Assembly (NCBI GenBank): GCA_021203285.1
Contig: JAJQBM010000197.1
Location: forward strand, 1-8,009
DNA: 8,009 nt
Direction of reading: 5' to 3'
From: Clostridiales bacterium
Lineage (GTDB): Bacteria > Bacillota > Clostridia > Lachnospirales > Lachnospiraceae
Shown here: positions 7,138 through 8,009 of the stretch, piece by piece
How positions within the stretch are numbered: the first letter of the stretch is position 1
Layout: each line of letters starts with the position of its first letter
The notes under the pieces: model-generated
The model's database searches: none
Told to the model about the DNA's origin: nothing
What the model saw: only the letters and a program-made list of their open reading frames with translations
Program-made: the position numbers and the translations under genes

Positions 7138-7147
7138 AAATATGTAT

Positions 7148-7153
7148 CTCCTT
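7148..7153 (-). promoter_or_regulatory. Ribosome binding site fixing the glyS start
   Basis: AAGGAG on the minus strand, 10 nt before the ATG at 7137. It lies downstream of the alternative ATG at 7176, so that longer reading (13 extra residues) is unlikely. Confidence 0.7.
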
Positions 7154-7164
7154 TTCGATATGTG

Positions 7165-7183
7165 AAAATCTGCCAAACGCAGA
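7165..7183 (-). promoter_or_regulatory. Small hairpin between the lipoprotein gene and glyS
   Basis: On the minus strand TCTGC and GCAGA (7179-7183 and 7169-7173) form a 5-bp stem with a 5-nt loop, followed by four T. It starts 3 nt after the lipoprotein stop. It is too short for a convincing terminator; a weak attenuator or RNA processing point is possible, as is chance. Confidence 0.25.
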
Positions 7184-7185
7184 GA

Positions 7186-7830
7186 TCACTCATACAACAC
7201 ATAGATCAGAACATCGGAGTCGCTTTCGGCCGTGGTCGTCACCGTATTTTTCCCACCGATCGCCGCCGTATCCGCGGAGACATACCGAACTGTTCCGGGA
7301 ACAATGACATCAACTGCGGCGCCCACGATCAGAACCTTCAGATCATCCTGCTCCAAAACTTCACTGCCGCTGAGGTAGGAAGTCTCCGAGACGGCGCCCT
7401 CTATGACGGAGGATTCGTCCGCTTCCTCTGTCTCCTCGTCCGCGGAGACAAAATTCACATCAAAATCATATCCCGCTGCCTGAGCCTGGACAACGCTCCC
7501 CGAAAAACAGGCTGTTCCGGTAAAGTCCGCATAGGTGTCCATACTGTCGTACTCGATCGTGACCCATGCGGTCTGCTCCTCCACCTCGTTTTTCTTCACC
7601 TCAACCGTCGCATCGCTATCCTCAAGATAGGACGCCACCTGTGCATCCACAAACTCCGTCAATTCATCCGCGTCATAGTAAGATTCCGAAAAATCCTCTA
7701 CTGTGTATTCAACGACCGTTCCGTCCTTTTTCAGCTCCACCGTGTTCTCTGTCACTGATGTGCTCCCGCAGGATGCCAGAAGGCCAAGTGAAATCGCTGC
7801 TGCACACAAAACTGCTATTTTCTTTTTCAT
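7186..7830 (-). CDS. Putative acidic lipoprotein of unknown function
   Basis: I do not recognise a named family. The 214-residue product begins with MKKK, a hydrophobic stretch (residues 5-19) and a lipobox LLASC with Cys21, so it should be exported, lipid-modified and anchored to the outer face of the membrane. The mature part is strongly acidic (about 44 Asp/Glu against about 7 Lys/Arg). It appears to have two segments: residues about 28-128, predicted alpha/beta, and about 143-214, predicted beta-rich and containing DLKVLIVGAAVDVIVPGTVR. A short acidic linker (EETEEADESS, 132-141) joins them. The end, DVLIYVLYE, looks like a closing beta strand. The ATG at 7830 has GGAGG (7837-7841) 6 nt upstream. 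It lies 48 bp upstream of glyS in the same direction and is likely co-transcribed. Lipoprotein status is firm; substrate or partner cannot be told. Confidence 0.85.
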   Translation of the reverse strand: MKKKIAVLCAAAISLGLLASCGSTSVTENTVELKKDGTVVEYTVEDFSESYYDADELTEFVDAQVASYLEDSDATVEVKKNEVEEQTAWVTIEYDSMDTYADFTGTACFSGSVVQAQAAGYDFDVNFVSADEETEEADESSVIEGAVSETSYLSGSEVLEQDDLKVLIVGAAVDVIVPGTVRYVSADTAAIGGKNTVTTTAESDSDVLIYVLYE

Positions 7831-7871
7831 AATACTCCTCCAAGTACTCTAATCTTTCACACTCAAATCTT

Positions 7872-7900
7872 AGTTTACACACAAACAGGAACTTTGACAA
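7872..7900 (-). promoter_or_regulatory. Sigma-A-type promoter of the lipoprotein-glyS unit
   Basis: On the minus strand a -35 box TTGTCA (7895-7900, 5 of 6) lies 17 bp from a -10 box TAAACT (7872-7877, 4 of 6). The start point would be near 7865, with a leader of about 35 nt that includes the GGAGG site. It is the only good promoter seen upstream of glyS within the window. Confidence 0.55.
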
Positions 7901-7977
7901 CCGTTTTCCACAGTTTTGCAGCAACATATAATTCGTAACTAGCTTGAAACGTTGATTTCTGATATGCTCCCCATATG

Positions 7978-8005
7978 GTAGACATTGAAAATATTCAAAA
8001 TCTAC
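7978..8005. repeat. 28-bp interrupted inverted repeat at right edge
   Basis: Two nested perfect arms, GTAGA/TCTAC (7978-7982, 8001-8005) and TTGAA/TTCAA (7985-7989, 7994-7998), are separated by matching 2-nt mismatches around a 4-nt centre (AATA). The spacing is fully symmetric. It lies about 80 bp upstream of the lipoprotein promoter. It may be an operator, or a hairpin at the end of a gene beyond the window. No T-run follows on either strand within the visible bases. Confidence 0.45.
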
Positions 8006-8009
8006 TATA

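Noticed and set aside
6037..7758. Long open reading frame (573 codons) on the plus strand opposite glyS and the lipoprotein gene
   Set aside because: It is antisense to a full-length, motif-complete GlyRS and crosses into the antisense of a second gene. The translation has no recognisable domain and there is no good binding site; it follows from codon composition of the real genes.
7904..7912. DnaA-box-like sequence TTTTCCACA upstream of the lipoprotein promoter
   Set aside because: It fits only the relaxed consensus, is single, and one such match is expected about every second window of this size by chance. No cluster, AT-rich unwinding region or dnaA/dnaN gene is present.
1..8009. Search by eye for tRNA/rRNA genes, CRISPR repeats, insertion sequence ends and phage genes
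   Set aside because: No cloverleaf, regular direct repeats with spacers, transposase motifs or recombination sites were seen; the window is continuous housekeeping gene content on one strand.

Overview
The window reads as a stretch of chromosome from a Gram-positive anaerobe of the Clostridia, most likely a Lachnospiraceae member. This rests on the gene order rimP-nusA-ylxR-ylxQ-infB, a PPDK whose length and active-site layout match the Clostridium symbiosum type, a single-chain glycyl-tRNA synthetase, strong AGGAGG-type ribosome binding sites and a Gram-positive-style lipoprotein. The family assignment is inference from protein character; no search was run. Every supported gene lies on the minus strand, so transcription runs from right to left. 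Long open frames on the plus strand are antisense shadows.

In transcription order (right to left): a short leader at the right edge holds a 28-bp inverted repeat (7978-8005) and a sigma-A-type promoter (7872-7900) for a small acidic lipoprotein of unknown function (7186-7830). The glycyl-tRNA synthetase gene follows after 48 bp (5740-7137) with no T-box in the gap, so the two are probably co-transcribed. A U-tract hairpin (5660-5691) probably ends this unit. A second promoter, with an inverted repeat over its -35 box, drives ppdK (2939-5563), pyruvate phosphate dikinase. Just past the ppdK stop is a third promoter (TTGACA-17-TAAAGT, 2877-2905), and a leader of about 115 nt with two stem-loops leads into the translation operon: rimP (2288-2755), nusA (920-2269), ylxR/rnpM (658-927), ylxQ (324-668) and the first 112 codons of infB (1-336, cut by the window edge).

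The translation operon links 30S maturation (RimP), transcription elongation and termination (NusA), an RNase P modulator (YlxR/RnpM), an L7Ae-type RNA-binding protein (YlxQ) and initiation factor IF-2. Its last four genes overlap head to tail (8, 11 and 13 nt), and ylxQ must use a TTG start, so translational coupling is likely. PPDK can work in glycolysis by using PPi and AMP, which are also products of tRNA charging. Its position between glyS and the translation operon fits a growth-linked neighbourhood, but that link is speculation.

Most of this is conserved housekeeping sequence. I found no new multi-gene system, mobile element, CRISPR array, tRNA or rRNA. The least ordinary items are the 87-residue acidic, tyrosine-rich tail of NusA, the structured rimP leader, the unknown lipoprotein next to glyS, and the two inverted repeats near promoters. 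No gene-free stretch reaches 300 bp; the longest gaps (2756-2938, 5564-5739, 7831-8009) are each under 190 bp and are described below.
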